Counted from the first letter of the stretch, positions 48,415 through 57,989 are shown. The stretch: DNA of 64,000 bases from Cupriavidus basilensis (GCF_008801925.2 NZ_CP062805.1:186001-250000); one strand, 5' to 3'. Made by a program: numbers and translations. The notes: a model not told the origin generated them from the sequence alone.

Positions 48415-48704
48415 TGTCTCTCACCATGGTCACGAGTCGCCGTCATGGACTCCACTGCGTCAATTGCCATTGCCGGGCGTTGCCGGCCGCCCGCTGCTTT
48501 GAGCGGTGCGGCCTATTAATTATCGTGCGAAAATTAACATCGGTGCCAGAGTGTTAGGGTAATTACTACCCTGCGATGGGAGCCTCACTCCGCATTCTGA
48601 CCATATGTAATCGATCGATCACCAATGTGTGGCCGTAGATGCTGGGTAGAATCTGATCATTGATGTTGGGCGTGCAGACTGACCATGTGCATCCAGGACC
48701 CGTC

Positions 48705-49718
48705 ATGGACTTGCGACAACTACCAAATCTGAGCTCTCTGAAGGTATTCGAGGCCGCAGCCCGCCTGGAGAGCTTCTCGCGGGCTGCGGAAGAACTGTTC
48801 GTCACCCACAGTGCCGTCAGTCATCAGATCCGTTCACTGGAAGCCGACCTTGGCATCGCGCTGTTCAAGCGGGATGGCAGGCGAATAACGTTGACCGATC
48901 GCGGGCGGCGCTATGCGGAACAAATCCGGTCTTCTCTGTTCGATATCGCGTCGGCAACCGAGTCGATGCGCTCGGGTGATCGCGAAAAGCGTCTTGTGAT
49001 CAGCTTGCTCCCATCGTTTGCCGCGCGCTGGTTGACGCCCCGCATTGGACGCTTCATCGAGCAGTACCCCGAACTCGACGTCGAACTGCAGTCCACGCAT
49101 ACGCTCACCGATTTCAACCGTGATGACGTCGATGTCGTGCTGCGTTTCGGGGACGGCAATTATCCGGAGCTATTCGTCGAGCCGCTGCTCGACGAGGTCT
49201 TTTTCCCGGCCTGTGCCCCAACGTTCAATGGCGGGAACTTGCCAAAGACGCCTGAAGACCTGGCTGGCGTGACCTTACTACGCCACGACTACGAGATGTG
49301 GAGGGCCTGGTTCCTGGCCGCGGGCCTGGAAGGATGGACAGAACCGCGACGCGGCGTGCTGTATCAGGATGCGTCGCACCTGATACAGGCGTCGATGGAT
49401 GGTCAGGGCGTTGCGCTGGTGCGGCGCTCGTTGGCCATGCAGGACGTCGTCAATGGACGCCTCGTCCGCTTGTTCGACATCGATGCGGCTAGCCCGTGGG
49501 CCTATTGGTTCATCTGCCCCCAACCCTTGCTGGAGACATTCAGGGTCCAGGCGCTGCGTAAGTGGCTACATGAGGAAACTCGGCAATTTCAGGCGATGTA
49601 CGCGCGAAGCCCGCACGCTGTGGGGAAAGCGGGGAAAGCCGGTGAGGTGATGCGACAAGCAAAGAAGGAGCATAGCCGCGAAGCCCCGAGCCAGGATACT
49701 GATCAACGCATCAGCTGA
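48705..49718 (+). CDS. LysR-family regulator, GcvA-like
   Basis: 337 residues from ATG 48705 (AGGA upstream). DNA-binding region LPNLSSLKVFEAAARLESFS, RAAEELFVTHSAVSHQIRSL, typical of the GcvA/AmpR branch, then a sensor domain containing FPACAPTF and LYQDASHLIQASMDGQGVAL. It has a hydrophilic C-terminal tail of about 35 residues (AVGKAGKAGEVMRQAKKEHS) beyond the usual end, which may be read-through into older sequence. Divergent from the sigma-54 regulator with 290 bases between; its target is unknown. Confidence 0.88.
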   Translation: MDLRQLPNLSSLKVFEAAARLESFSRAAEELFVTHSAVSHQIRSLEADLGIALFKRDGRRITLTDRGRRYAEQIRSSLFDIASATESMRSGDREKRLVISLLPSFAARWLTPRIGRFIEQYPELDVELQSTHTLTDFNRDDVDVVLRFGDGNYPELFVEPLLDEVFFPACAPTFNGGNLPKTPEDLAGVTLLRHDYEMWRAWFLAAGLEGWTEPRRGVLYQDASHLIQASMDGQGVALVRRSLAMQDVVNGRLVRLFDIDAASPWAYWFICPQPLLETFRVQALRKWLHEETRQFQAMYARSPHAVGKAGKAGEVMRQAKKEHSREAPSQDTDQRIS

Positions 49719-49890
49719 CACAGGCGGCGCTGGCGGAGGACCTGAGGGTAACGCCTTCCGATGGATTCTGGGAAGGCTCCAATCCGCCGAATGCAATCCG
49801 CATTTCGCTGGGCGGCGCCCAGGACCGCGCACAGTTATCGCAGGCATTGCGCAAACTGGCAGCATTACTGGAGCGCAGGCCGACGCCAGG
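49715..49890 (+). pseudogene. C-terminal remnant of a MocR/PdxR-type (GntR-aminotransferase) regulator
   Basis: A frame starting at the LysR stop reads LAEDLRVTPSDGFW, EGSNPPNAIRISLGGAQDRA and QLSQALRKLAALLERRP, matching the last part of the aminotransferase-like domain in MocR regulators. There is no start and the rest of the gene is absent. The frame continues without family similarity to about 50130. Confidence 0.6.
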
Positions 49891-50055
49891 GGCCGGAGCT
49901 GGTCCCGAATGCTGCCAAAGCACTACGCGGCGCCGGGCGGCCAGAGCATCACGCCTTGCCTTTGATGCAACGCAGCGTTGCACGCCACCGTCATTCACCG
50001 CGCAGAGTCGCCGGACTATCCTTGGTCACCAGATCAGATACCAGGGAAATTCGGA

Positions 50056-51276
50056 ATGGACACGCAAACACACTCAGGAACCAGCGGTCGCTGGGCCAAC
50101 ACGCAGTTCCTTGTCATGGCCTACACGCTGAGCGCCATCATGGCCGGTGCAACCGTCGCCAGCCCGTTATATCCCATATATGAAGAAGTGTTTCATATCG
50201 GGCCGGGCGGCGTGACGATTGCCTATACCGCTTACATGGTCGGCACGCTGTTGGCATTGCTGTTTCTCGGTCATCTCAGCGACCATCTTGGCCATATCCG
50301 GACGTTGCGGGTGGCAGCGACACTCGCACTTGCCGGACTCGTCCTTTCCGGAGTCGCTCCGGATCTTCTGATTCTTTCGATCGGGCGTTTCACAATCGGA
50401 GTCGCCGCAGGCATTGCTTCCACGTCAGCGACGGCCGGACTGGTAGCGGCTTCGCCGCCAAACCGACTGAGGCAAGCTTCATCGATCGGGTCATTGATGA
50501 CCATTGTCGGCCTAGGCCTAGGACCACTGGTTGGTGGTTTTATCGCGCAAGACTTGCCATTCCCGCTGCACCTGCCTTACGGCGTGCTGGGCGGTGCGCT
50601 GTTGCTGGCTCTTGTGGCATTGGGCAGCCAGAGACACGGGCAACCTTCAACAATCGCCGGCTTCTTTCCGCGTCTACGCTTTCATTTGCCCGACATGCAT
50701 CAGGTCAAGCAATTTGCCACGGTGGCGGTCATCGCGTTTATTGGCTACACCCTTTTCAGTCTCTTTGCATCACTGGCGCCTTCATTCTTTGATACCTTTC
50801 TTCCATGGGACGGGCCGGCCGTTGGCGGCATTGGGGTCGCCATGCTCTTTGCGGCATCAGCGGCTGCTCAAGTTACGTTCACTGGGATCGATCCTAAAAG
50901 AGGGCTTGTGGTGGGTTCCCTTCTCGTGACCGCCGCCCTGGCGATGCTGGCAGCATCAGTGAAGTTTTCCTCCGGGTTGTTGTTCATCGCAAGCGATGTA
51001 CTCGGTGGATTCGGTCAGGGCCTTACCTTCATGTCCGCTCTGCTGGTCGTCAATGCCATGACGACGTCTGTGCGCCGGGCAGGAATGATTTCATCCTTCT
51101 TCACTATTGCCTATCTCGGCGGCATTGTTCCCGTGCTTGGTCTTGGGGTTGCAGCAGACCGGCTGGGGCTTGACGCGTCTCTGATTGGACTATCGATCCT
51201 CATGGCTGCCATCGCTGGTACGCTCACTTTCGCCGCGCAGCGTCTGGTTTCCAATGTTCAGTGTCACAGCCGCTAG
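50056..51276 (+). CDS. MFS transporter
   Basis: 406 residues, twelve hydrophobic segments. The loop-2/3 motif GHLSDHLGHIRTLR (MFS motif A) and the motif-C-like SLMTIVGLGLGPLVGGFIA in segment 5 point to the drug:H+ antiporter 1 type, so export of a toxic compound is more likely than nutrient uptake. Start ATG 50056 follows GGGAAATTCGGA; the frame is open upstream into the MocR remnant. A Gfo/Idh/MocA gene follows on the same strand. Confidence 0.83.
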   Translation: MDTQTHSGTSGRWANTQFLVMAYTLSAIMAGATVASPLYPIYEEVFHIGPGGVTIAYTAYMVGTLLALLFLGHLSDHLGHIRTLRVAATLALAGLVLSGVAPDLLILSIGRFTIGVAAGIASTSATAGLVAASPPNRLRQASSIGSLMTIVGLGLGPLVGGFIAQDLPFPLHLPYGVLGGALLLALVALGSQRHGQPSTIAGFFPRLRFHLPDMHQVKQFATVAVIAFIGYTLFSLFASLAPSFFDTFLPWDGPAVGGIGVAMLFAASAAAQVTFTGIDPKRGLVVGSLLVTAALAMLAASVKFSSGLLFIASDVLGGFGQGLTFMSALLVVNAMTTSVRRAGMISSFFTIAYLGGIVPVLGLGVAADRLGLDASLIGLSILMAAIAGTLTFAAQRLVSNVQCHSR

Positions 51277-51301
51277 AACGACGAACTCACTGATTGCCCA
51301 C

Positions 51302-51329
51302 GCTCGCGCAGTTTGACGACTTCGCGAGC
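51302..51329 (+). terminator. Hairpin after the MFS gene
   Basis: GCTCGCG (51302-51308) pairs perfectly with CGCGAGC (51323-51329), 25 bases after the MFS stop. A 14-base loop and no T-run make it a modest candidate. Confidence 0.4.
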
Positions 51330-51515
51330 ATTATCGTTCGTGCAGGCCTGTCAGGCAGTACGCGTTTCCATTGTACCGAACGCACATGGCCCAGTCTTCC
51401 ACGCAATCATCGATGGTCAAGTTTTACTCACAAGACGACAAAGAAAGTTCATTTTGCCGGCGCAGACGGCATGGCTATCATCTGTACATCCCTAGTCATC
51501 AGGAGAACGCGGGTA

Positions 51516-52616
51516 ATGACCACCGCTGAAGGAACTTGCCACTGGGGCATCCTAGGCTCTGCGAGCATCGCAAAGAAGAACTGGCATGCAATCATTAATG
51601 CCGGTAACAGCCGTATTGTCGCGGTCGGTAGCCGCTCGGCTGAGAGCGCACAACGGTTCATCGATGAATGTCAGGCGTCGGTGCCCACGCCTTACGCCGT
51701 GGAAGCAGTCGAAGGGTACGAGGCGCTGATCGCGCGTCAGGACATCGACGCCCTCTATATTCCGCTTCCGACCGCCGTCCGGACCGAATGGGCGGTCAAA
51801 GCGGCGCAGGCAGGCAAGCATATCGTGATCGAGAAGCCTTGCGGTATCACGGCGGCCGACCTGCAGCGGATCATCGATGCGGCCAACGCCTCCGGCGTGC
51901 AGGTAATGGACGGCGTCATGTTCCAGCACTCGACGCGCTTGCAGGCGATGCGCTCAGTGCTTGATGACGGCATCAGTGTTGGCGAGATTCGCCGTATTGC
52001 CACGCATTTCAGCTTCATTGGAGATGACGGATGGATTCAGCGCAACTGCCTGACGGAACCAGCCGGCTGCCTTGGTGATGTGGGTTGGTACAACATTCGG
52101 CTTATCCTCTTCGCCCTGAACTACGACCTGCCTGTTGAAGTGCGTGGCCGCATCCTGCAAGGCGTGCAACGACCCGACGGCTCAGGTGTGACGCCTGTCG
52201 AATTCTCGGGTGAACTGTTCTTTGGCAATGGGGTTTCGGCGACGCTCTACAACGCTTTCAACACCAGCCGCCAGCAGTGGGCCTACATCAGCGGATTGAA
52301 TGGCTACTTGCACCTGAAGGACTTTGTATTGCCGCACTACGGAAATGAGATCTCGTTTACGGTAGGCAACGACAGCTTCGGCGGGAACGGATGCTTCTTC
52401 AACCTGGAGAAACACGAGCGTACGATCTCGCTGCCGGAGTACAGCAACAACCACACGACCGCGCAGGAGTCGAACCTGTACCGGACGTTCGCCGAACTCG
52501 TCCTGTCGGGTAAACGCGATCCGTTCTGGCCAGAGGTGGCGCAGAAAACGCAGCGCGTCCTGGATGCGCTGCTGGAATCCGCCAACGCTGGCGGCGTCTC
52601 CATCATGCTGTCCTGA
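51516..52616 (+). CDS. Gfo/Idh/MocA-family oxidoreductase
   Basis: 366 residues from ATG 51516 (AGGAGA upstream). N-terminal NAD(P)-binding fold with WGILGSASIAKKNWHAII, then the EKP motif in KHIVIEKPCGITAADL (about 104-106) and the C-terminal substrate domain with GWIQRNCLTEPAGCLGDVGWYNIR carrying the Asp and Tyr normally near the active site. Family members oxidise or reduce sugars, inositols and related polyols, and some are trans-dihydrodiol dehydrogenases. The substrate cannot be read from sequence. It is followed 40 bases later by two glutathione transferase genes on the same strand. Confidence 0.85.
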   Translation: MTTAEGTCHWGILGSASIAKKNWHAIINAGNSRIVAVGSRSAESAQRFIDECQASVPTPYAVEAVEGYEALIARQDIDALYIPLPTAVRTEWAVKAAQAGKHIVIEKPCGITAADLQRIIDAANASGVQVMDGVMFQHSTRLQAMRSVLDDGISVGEIRRIATHFSFIGDDGWIQRNCLTEPAGCLGDVGWYNIRLILFALNYDLPVEVRGRILQGVQRPDGSGVTPVEFSGELFFGNGVSATLYNAFNTSRQQWAYISGLNGYLHLKDFVLPHYGNEISFTVGNDSFGGNGCFFNLEKHERTISLPEYSNNHTTAQESNLYRTFAELVLSGKRDPFWPEVAQKTQRVLDALLESANAGGVSIMLS

Positions 52617-52656
52617 ATTCAGCCAAGCTCGCCAAGCCGAGAGGAGGGATCTGCAT

Positions 52657-53313
52657 ATGTCTGCCAGATTGCAGCTCTACGTAGATGCTAACTTCGTCAG
52701 CCCATTTGCAATGCCGGTGTTTGTTGCCCTGCACGAGAAGGGGTTGCCATTTGACCTATGCACCATCGACCTCGGCAGGAAAGCGCAGCATACGCCCGCC
52801 TATGCAGCCGCGTCACTGACAAGCAAGGTGCCTACTCTGGTCCATGGTGAATTCGCGTTGTCCGAGTCTTCCGCCATTACGGAGTACATCGACGAGGTGT
52901 TCGCGGGGACAGCGCTATATCCCCGAGATCCGCAGCAGCGGGCGCGGGCGCGGCAGGTCCAGTCGTGGCTGCGTACGGACCTGATGCCGCTCAGGCGTGC
53001 CCGTACGTCGGACAGGCTCTTCTGCAAGACTTGGGCAGAGCCCTTGGATAGCGAAGCAGAAGAGGCTGCGAACAAGCTGTTCGCCATCGCTGACAGGCTG
53101 GTCCCTGCCGGCGCGCCACAACTGTTCGGTGAATGGAGTGTGGCCGACCTGGAGCTGGCCATCATGCTCAATCGCCTGATCCTGAGTGGCGATCCTGTTC
53201 CGCAACGACTGGTCGACTACGCTGGGCACCAGTGGCAACGACCGTCCGTGCAACGCTGGATCAATTTGAAACGGCCGGCTCCCGACCCGCTGCCTGTGTA
53301 CAGGCATGAGTGA
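52657..53313 (+). CDS. yfcF: Glutathione S-transferase, YfcF-like
   Basis: 218 residues; ATG 52657 has GAGGAGGG upstream. N-terminal thioredoxin-like domain (LYVDANFVSPFAMPVFVALH, with SxFAMPV in the catalytic region, then SKVPTLVHGEFALSESSAIT as glutathione-binding motif) and an all-helical C-terminal domain. YfcF enzymes have peroxidase and disulfide-bond oxidoreductase activity with glutathione. The next transferase gene starts 48 bases on, and the two are probably co-transcribed. Confidence 0.82.
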   Translation: MSARLQLYVDANFVSPFAMPVFVALHEKGLPFDLCTIDLGRKAQHTPAYAAASLTSKVPTLVHGEFALSESSAITEYIDEVFAGTALYPRDPQQRARARQVQSWLRTDLMPLRRARTSDRLFCKTWAEPLDSEAEEAANKLFAIADRLVPAGAPQLFGEWSVADLELAIMLNRLILSGDPVPQRLVDYAGHQWQRPSVQRWINLKRPAPDPLPVYRHE

Positions 53314-53361
53314 ATCTGCCGGTGTGACATCGACAGACCCGTTGCCACCCGGAGTGACGAA

Positions 53362-54225
53362 ATGAACAATCCTCCCGATTACATGCCGCCCAAAGTCTGG
53401 ACCTGGAACAGGAGCGGTGTCAGTTTGAATCGGCCGATTGCCGGCGCTACCCGCGAACAGGCGTTGCCGGTCGGCCGTCATCCGCTGCAGTTGTACTCGC
53501 TTGCTACCCCGAACGGCCAGAAGGTAACGATCCTGCTGGAGGAGTTGCTGGTGCTGGGTCACGCCGCCGCGGAGTATGATGCCTGGCCGATCCGGATCGG
53601 CCAGGGCGAGCAGTTCGGCACCGGTTTTGTCGCGGTCAATCCAAACTCGAAGATCCCGGCACTGGTCGATCGTTCCGGCGCTGAGCCCTTGCGAATCTTT
53701 GAGTCCGGGGCAATCCTGCTTTATCTGGCCGAAAAGTTCGGCGAGTTCCTCCCGACCGACGCCGCCGCGCGCGCCGAATGTCTGTCGTGGCTGTTTTGGC
53801 AAATGGGAAGCGCCCCTTATGTCGGTGGCGGATTCGGACACTTCTATGCCTATGCCCCGACCAAGATCGAGTATGCAATCGACCGCTTTGCCATGGAGGC
53901 CAAGCGCTTGCTCGATGTGCTCGACCAGCGGCTGGCGCAAACCGAATACCTGGCAGGCGGCCAATACACGATTGCCGACATCGCGACATTTCCGTGGTAT
54001 GGGGGACTGGTGAATGGCTGGCTCTACGACGGCGCCGAGTTCTTGTCGGTGCAAGACTACCGGCACGTGCGGCGCTGGGCTGATTCCATTCTGGAACGGC
54101 CGGCGGTAAAGCGGGGCCGCATGGTCAACCGCTTGAGCGGAGAGGCTGCCGGCCAGTTGCATGAGCGCCATGACGCCAGCGATTTTGAGACCCGAACACA
54201 GGACAAGCTGGGGGCGGTGCGCTGA
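53362..54225 (+). CDS. yghU: Glutathione S-transferase, YghU (Nu-class) type
   Basis: 287 residues with the long N-terminal extension of YghU (PPDYMPPKVWTWNRSGVSLN), then LQLYSLATPNGQKVTILLEE, NPNSKIPALVDRSG, IFESGAILLYLAEKFGEFLP, and the conserved QMGSAPYVGGGFGHFYAYAP helix. Nu-class enzymes reduce organic hydroperoxides and open disulfides using two glutathione molecules. It is the last gene of the set before the convergent old yellow enzyme. Confidence 0.9.
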   Translation: MNNPPDYMPPKVWTWNRSGVSLNRPIAGATREQALPVGRHPLQLYSLATPNGQKVTILLEELLVLGHAAAEYDAWPIRIGQGEQFGTGFVAVNPNSKIPALVDRSGAEPLRIFESGAILLYLAEKFGEFLPTDAAARAECLSWLFWQMGSAPYVGGGFGHFYAYAPTKIEYAIDRFAMEAKRLLDVLDQRLAQTEYLAGGQYTIADIATFPWYGGLVNGWLYDGAEFLSVQDYRHVRRWADSILERPAVKRGRMVNRLSGEAAGQLHERHDASDFETRTQDKLGAVR

Positions 54226-54374
54226 GATCGTCCGGGTTCATGCCAGGAAGCGTGTGAGAAGTACTGTGGTCACTCGTCGCTCCTGCTGGCGGGGTTGCTG
54301 ATGTTCCTGCTGATCTTGAGGAGCGGCCGGCGGGGCATCCCGAACGGACAGGATGCTCCGCCGGTTGCGATGCC

Positions 54375-55526
54375 TCAGCTCACCTGCTCATTCAGAAAGG
54401 AATGTTGGTGCTGCGCCCGAAATGCGTTGCGATGCAGTTGCGGGACACAGCGCAGATACTGGGGGACAGCGGTAGCCGTTCCACCAAGCGCGGCGGCGGC
54501 ATGCCACGGCCATCGCGGATCGTAGATCACCGTCCGGGCCAGGCCGATCAGGTCGGCGTCGCCGGCGGCGACAATCGCATCTGCATGGGTGGGTTCGGAG
54601 ATTAGGCCGACGGCGACCACCGGAATCTTCACCGCGGCCTTGACGGCGCGTGCATGCGGCACCTGGTAGCCCGGCGCGAGCACAATTTTCTGAGCGGGAT
54701 GCAGGCCGCCAGTCGACACGTTAATGGCATCCGCCCCGCGGGCTTCGAGCATCTGCGAAAAGGCGACAGCCTCATCGAGCGTGAAGCCCCCTTCAACCCA
54801 GTCGGTCGCCGAGATGCGGACCGAAACGGCGCGGTCGGAAGGAAAGGCATCCCGAACCGCGTCGAGGACTTCCAGCGGAAAGCGGGCGCGGTTCTCCAGA
54901 GATCCCCCATATTCGTCTGTGCGCTGATTCGAAAGTGGCGACAGGAACGTGTGTAGGAGATAGCCATGCGCAGCGTGAATCTGGACGGCATCGATGCCGA
55001 GCCGGGCGGCGCGTCTGGCCGCGGCGGCGAATGCATCTCGCACCCGCTTTAGGCCGTCCTTGTCGAGAGCGGTTGGTGGCAGATAGGAGGAATCCAACGG
55101 AATGGCAGATGGGGCCTCAGTTTGCCAGCCGTTTTCATGATCCGGCTGAATCTGACTGCGTCCAAGCCACGGGATGTCTGTCGAAGCCTTGCGGCCAGCG
55201 TGGGCCAGTTGGATGGCAATGGGCATATCTGACCAGCGTCGCACGCCTTCGAGGGTCCTGGCCATGGAGGATTCTGTTGCGTCATTGTAGAGACCGACGT
55301 CGCCGTAACTAATGCGGCCCTCCGGCACCACAGCAGTTGCTTCGATTGTCAAGAGCGCGGCCCCGGAGAGGGATAGCTGTCCGAGATGGATCAGGTGCCA
55401 GTCACTCATGCAACCATCGGTAGCCGAGTACTGGCACATCGGGGAAATGACGATGCGATTCGGGAGATCAAGATTCCGCACGCGAAGGGGGGTGAAAAGG
55501 GCTGGTGACAAAGGAGGATTCTCCAT
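54375..55526 (-). CDS. Old yellow enzyme, YqjM (thermophilic-like) class
   Basis: 383 residues. FMN-barrel motifs of the YqjM class: LPNRIVISPMCQYSATDGCM with the flavin-tuning Cys, DWHLIHLGQLSLSGAALLTI, QLAHAGRKAST, VQIHAAHGYLLHTFLSPLSN with His-His substrate pair, and ADLIGLARTVIYDPRWPWHA. It reduces activated alkenes using NADPH. It has a different class from the enzyme at 42406. Convergent with the glutathione transferases. Confidence 0.92.
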   Translation of the reverse strand: MENPPLSPALFTPLRVRNLDLPNRIVISPMCQYSATDGCMSDWHLIHLGQLSLSGAALLTIEATAVVPEGRISYGDVGLYNDATESSMARTLEGVRRWSDMPIAIQLAHAGRKASTDIPWLGRSQIQPDHENGWQTEAPSAIPLDSSYLPPTALDKDGLKRVRDAFAAAARRAARLGIDAVQIHAAHGYLLHTFLSPLSNQRTDEYGGSLENRARFPLEVLDAVRDAFPSDRAVSVRISATDWVEGGFTLDEAVAFSQMLEARGADAINVSTGGLHPAQKIVLAPGYQVPHARAVKAAVKIPVVAVGLISEPTHADAIVAAGDADLIGLARTVIYDPRWPWHAAAALGGTATAVPQYLRCVPQLHRNAFRAQHQHSFLNEQVS

Positions 55527-55896
55527 TCAGGATAGACACGCCCACACCAAGATATGACCTCGAATCAAGCGAGGTTTCATCGTAGAGGTGGGTTTGAAAA
55601 AGTTCGGGTTTTGAAAGGTCAGATGGGGTCAGCCAGTTTGGCCGCGCGAGCTACTTGAGCAAGCGTCATGCCAGATACCAACGCTTGCGTTCCGCTACGG
55701 ATGAAGGAAGAGCCGGTAATCGTCTGAAAGACACATGTGTCGGCAGAAACTACAGTGTGTCGTTCGCAGAGACAGCCCGTGGTAGAGCAGATTGCGCAGA
55801 GTCTGATGCGCGGCGCTGCTGAAAATAGCCGTAGTGTCCATAGGGCGGCTTCGGCTGATCCGCGATGTGCCAGCATCCGCTGGCCGCCGGCCCGCG
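55527..55896. other. Intergenic region, no gene supported
   Basis: 370 bases with short open frames on the minus strand that have no start signals or recognisable motifs. It begins a decayed block that extends to 56690. Confidence 0.4.
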
Positions 55897-56043
55897 CTAG
55901 AGTATCGGGGACGTACGGTTCTGCACGGTCTTGAGTGCAAAGCTGGACCGTATGTGCTCAACGCCCCGGATGCGGGTCAGTGTCCTGCTCAGGAAGTGCT
56001 GGTACGCGCCCATATCGGGCACCACCACGGCGGCCCGCGTGGT
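55897..56043 (-). pseudogene. C-terminal fragment of an Lrp/AsnC-family regulator
   Basis: An in-frame stretch reads VVVPDMGAYQHFLSRTLTR, IRGVEHIRSSFALKTVQ and stops at 55897, matching the ligand-binding (RAM) domain end of Lrp/AsnC regulators. An in-frame stop lies just upstream near 56048, and the DNA-binding domain is missing. Confidence 0.65.
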
Positions 56044-56213
56044 TACTCAAGCGAGGCTACTGGTGCATGGGGTTTGGCAGCAGCCGAGCAGCGAACATTC
56101 CTGACAGGCATTCAGGCACTGGTTCGCCTGCCGATAATACAGCGTGAGCTCGACAGTGTGCGTGGCCTCTGTACCGCCTGGCTGGTGTCCGGTTATCGCG
56201 GGTCCCATTAGGT

Positions 56214-56402
56214 GCATACGACCAGGAGCTCTGGAAGGCGTCCAAGCAGCTCGCCGCCCACGACGTGGTGATTCAGCTCGGCCTCAATGAGGATCTTGCC
56301 ACCACGGCGCTTGGGGCGCGCAGATGCACCAGGCCTTCCGCGACTGCGCGAGCCTGGCCGAGCACATCGACGGCGTAGAGTTCCTGGCCCGGCGCACCTT
56401 AA
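56214..56402 (+). other. Unidentified coding scrap in two frames
   Basis: One frame reads YDQELWKASKQLAAHDVVIQ, LGLNEDLATTALGA; from ATG 56324 another frame reads MHQAFRDCASLAEHIDGVEF, LARRTL. The two look like one protein joined by a frameshift, but I do not recognise the family and there is no start. Confidence 0.3.
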
Positions 56403-56450
56403 ACCCTCGCACGACAGACCAGTCTCCTAAGCTCGACTCGGTAGCCGTAC

Positions 56451-56665
56451 TCAGGAGCTTTGATTCTCCAGCGTCGGGTAGTCAGTGTAGCCCTGTGCGC
56501 CGCCATCCAACCAGTCGGTGTTCACCCGGGCCAGCAGCGTTCCATGGTGCAGGCGTTCGACAAGATCGGGGTTGTTGATACGGACCGGCCGAAGGCGTCC
56601 AGGTCGGCCTTGCCGCCTGCGATGGCCTGTTCGGCCAGGGCTAAGTCATAGCCGTTATTGAGCAT
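56451..56665 (-). pseudogene. C-terminal remnant of an old yellow enzyme
   Basis: NGYDLALAEQAIAGGKADLD, AFGR in one frame, then INNPDLVERLHHGTLLARVN, TDWLDGGAQGYTDYPTLEN in another, ending at a stop at 56451. This is the standard end of NemA-type enzymes (compare FGGGANGYIDYPT at the end of the 42406 gene). It is downstream of the MFS gene on the same strand, so an MFS-reductase operon has lost its reductase. Confidence 0.8.
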
Positions 56666-56692
56666 CCATGCTGCTCGATTGGTGTCGGCGCC

Positions 56693-57892
56693 TTAGTGAC
56701 CCGTCCCGGCCACCGCGCGGTAGTCAACGCCCCCGCTGCGAGCCAGTTGCACAAGCAGTACCATCAAACCGAGGGTGGAGATCACGGCGCCCGCGATGCC
56801 GGTGTAGGAAACGCCCAGGGTGCCGAGGGTCATGCCGCCGACCAGGGAACCGAGCGCGATACCAGAGTTGAAGCCGGCGATGTTCAGGCCGGCGGCCACG
56901 CCATGGGCGTGGGGAGCATGCTGCTCGGCGACGCCGACCAGACGGGCTTGCAGGGCCGGCACTGCAGCGAAGGTGAACATGCCCAGCAGCGCGACAAGAA
57001 TGCCCATTGCGGGGGATGACGAGGCAAGCGCCCACATGCCCAGTGCGATGGTGGTAATGCCGGCGATCAAGGCTACGCTTGCCCGGTTTACCCCGAGTCG
57101 GTCGGTAAGCTTGCCCCCGATCACGTTGCCAATCGCGGCAAGCACGCCATAGACCAGCATAAAGATGCCGACCGTTTGGCTGCTGACGTGCGTGACCTTC
57201 GTAAGCAGCGGTGCGATGTAGGTGTAGGCGGTAAACGAGCCGGCATAGCCCAGGACCGTCACGAGGGCGGCGAAGAGCAGAACGGGGTCGACGATCGCCT
57301 TCAACGCCTGGCCGACGGAGTCCGAACCTTCATGCCCCTGCGTTTGCGGAGGCTCCTTCATGCCCAGCAGTAAGCCCAGGAAGCCCAATGCACCGAATGC
57401 CCCGATCGCGCCGAGCACCGGGCGCCAGGAGATCGTGCCGCCCAGGTAAGTGCTGACCGGGACGCCGATTGCCATGGCGATCGTGAAGCCACCGAATACG
57501 ACGGCCACAGCGCTGCTGGCCTTCTTCGCTCCCACAAGACGAGCTGCCGTGCTGGAGGCAACCGCTAGGAACAGGCCGTGCCCCATTCCAGCGACGAAAC
57601 GCGCGATCAGCAAGGTGGACAGATTGGTAGCGACGGCCGCGGCCAGGCTGCCGACGGTGAAGACTAAGACGGTCATCAGCATGGTGCACTTGCGCGTCCA
57701 TCCGGCCGTCAAAGCCGTCAGGACTGGCGCGGCAAAGGTCGCGCCCAGCGCGTACGTCGTCACAGCGCTTCCGGCTTGCTCAATATCGACGTTCAGGCTG
57801 TGTGCCATGACGTCGGTCAGGCCGATGGGAACGAACTCCGCGAGGCCCAGTGCAAACGCACTGAGCGTGAAGATGTAAACAACAAATGGCAT
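56693..57892 (-). CDS. MFS transporter, AraJ/arabinose-efflux type
   Basis: 399 residues from ATG 57892 (GAGAGA upstream). Twelve membrane segments, beginning MPFVVYIFTLSAFALGLAEF with the VPIGL motif of the family, ALGATFAAPVLTALTAGWTR between segments 2 and 3, and GMGHGLFLAVASSTAARLVG. This sugar-efflux/chloramphenicol-resistance-like branch exports diverse small molecules. The downstream neighbour is a dead old yellow enzyme, and the divergent neighbour a dead LysR. Confidence 0.86.
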   Translation of the reverse strand: MPFVVYIFTLSAFALGLAEFVPIGLTDVMAHSLNVDIEQAGSAVTTYALGATFAAPVLTALTAGWTRKCTMLMTVLVFTVGSLAAAVATNLSTLLIARFVAGMGHGLFLAVASSTAARLVGAKKASSAVAVVFGGFTIAMAIGVPVSTYLGGTISWRPVLGAIGAFGALGFLGLLLGMKEPPQTQGHEGSDSVGQALKAIVDPVLLFAALVTVLGYAGSFTAYTYIAPLLTKVTHVSSQTVGIFMLVYGVLAAIGNVIGGKLTDRLGVNRASVALIAGITTIALGMWALASSSPAMGILVALLGMFTFAAVPALQARLVGVAEQHAPHAHGVAAGLNIAGFNSGIALGSLVGGMTLGTLGVSYTGIAGAVISTLGLMVLLVQLARSGGVDYRAVAGTGH

Positions 57893-57989
57893 GGATCTCT
57901 CTCGACTGTCCTTGAGGGCGGCTTGACGCCGCAACTGATACGAATCGTAGAGCGCTTGCATAAATAGATAAAATTATTATTTTTTTGTC

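Noticed and set aside
56690..56700. MFS protein end GTGH resembling the IS630 transposase end
   Set aside because: Chance likeness of four residues; no IS630 terminal repeat lies at this position.
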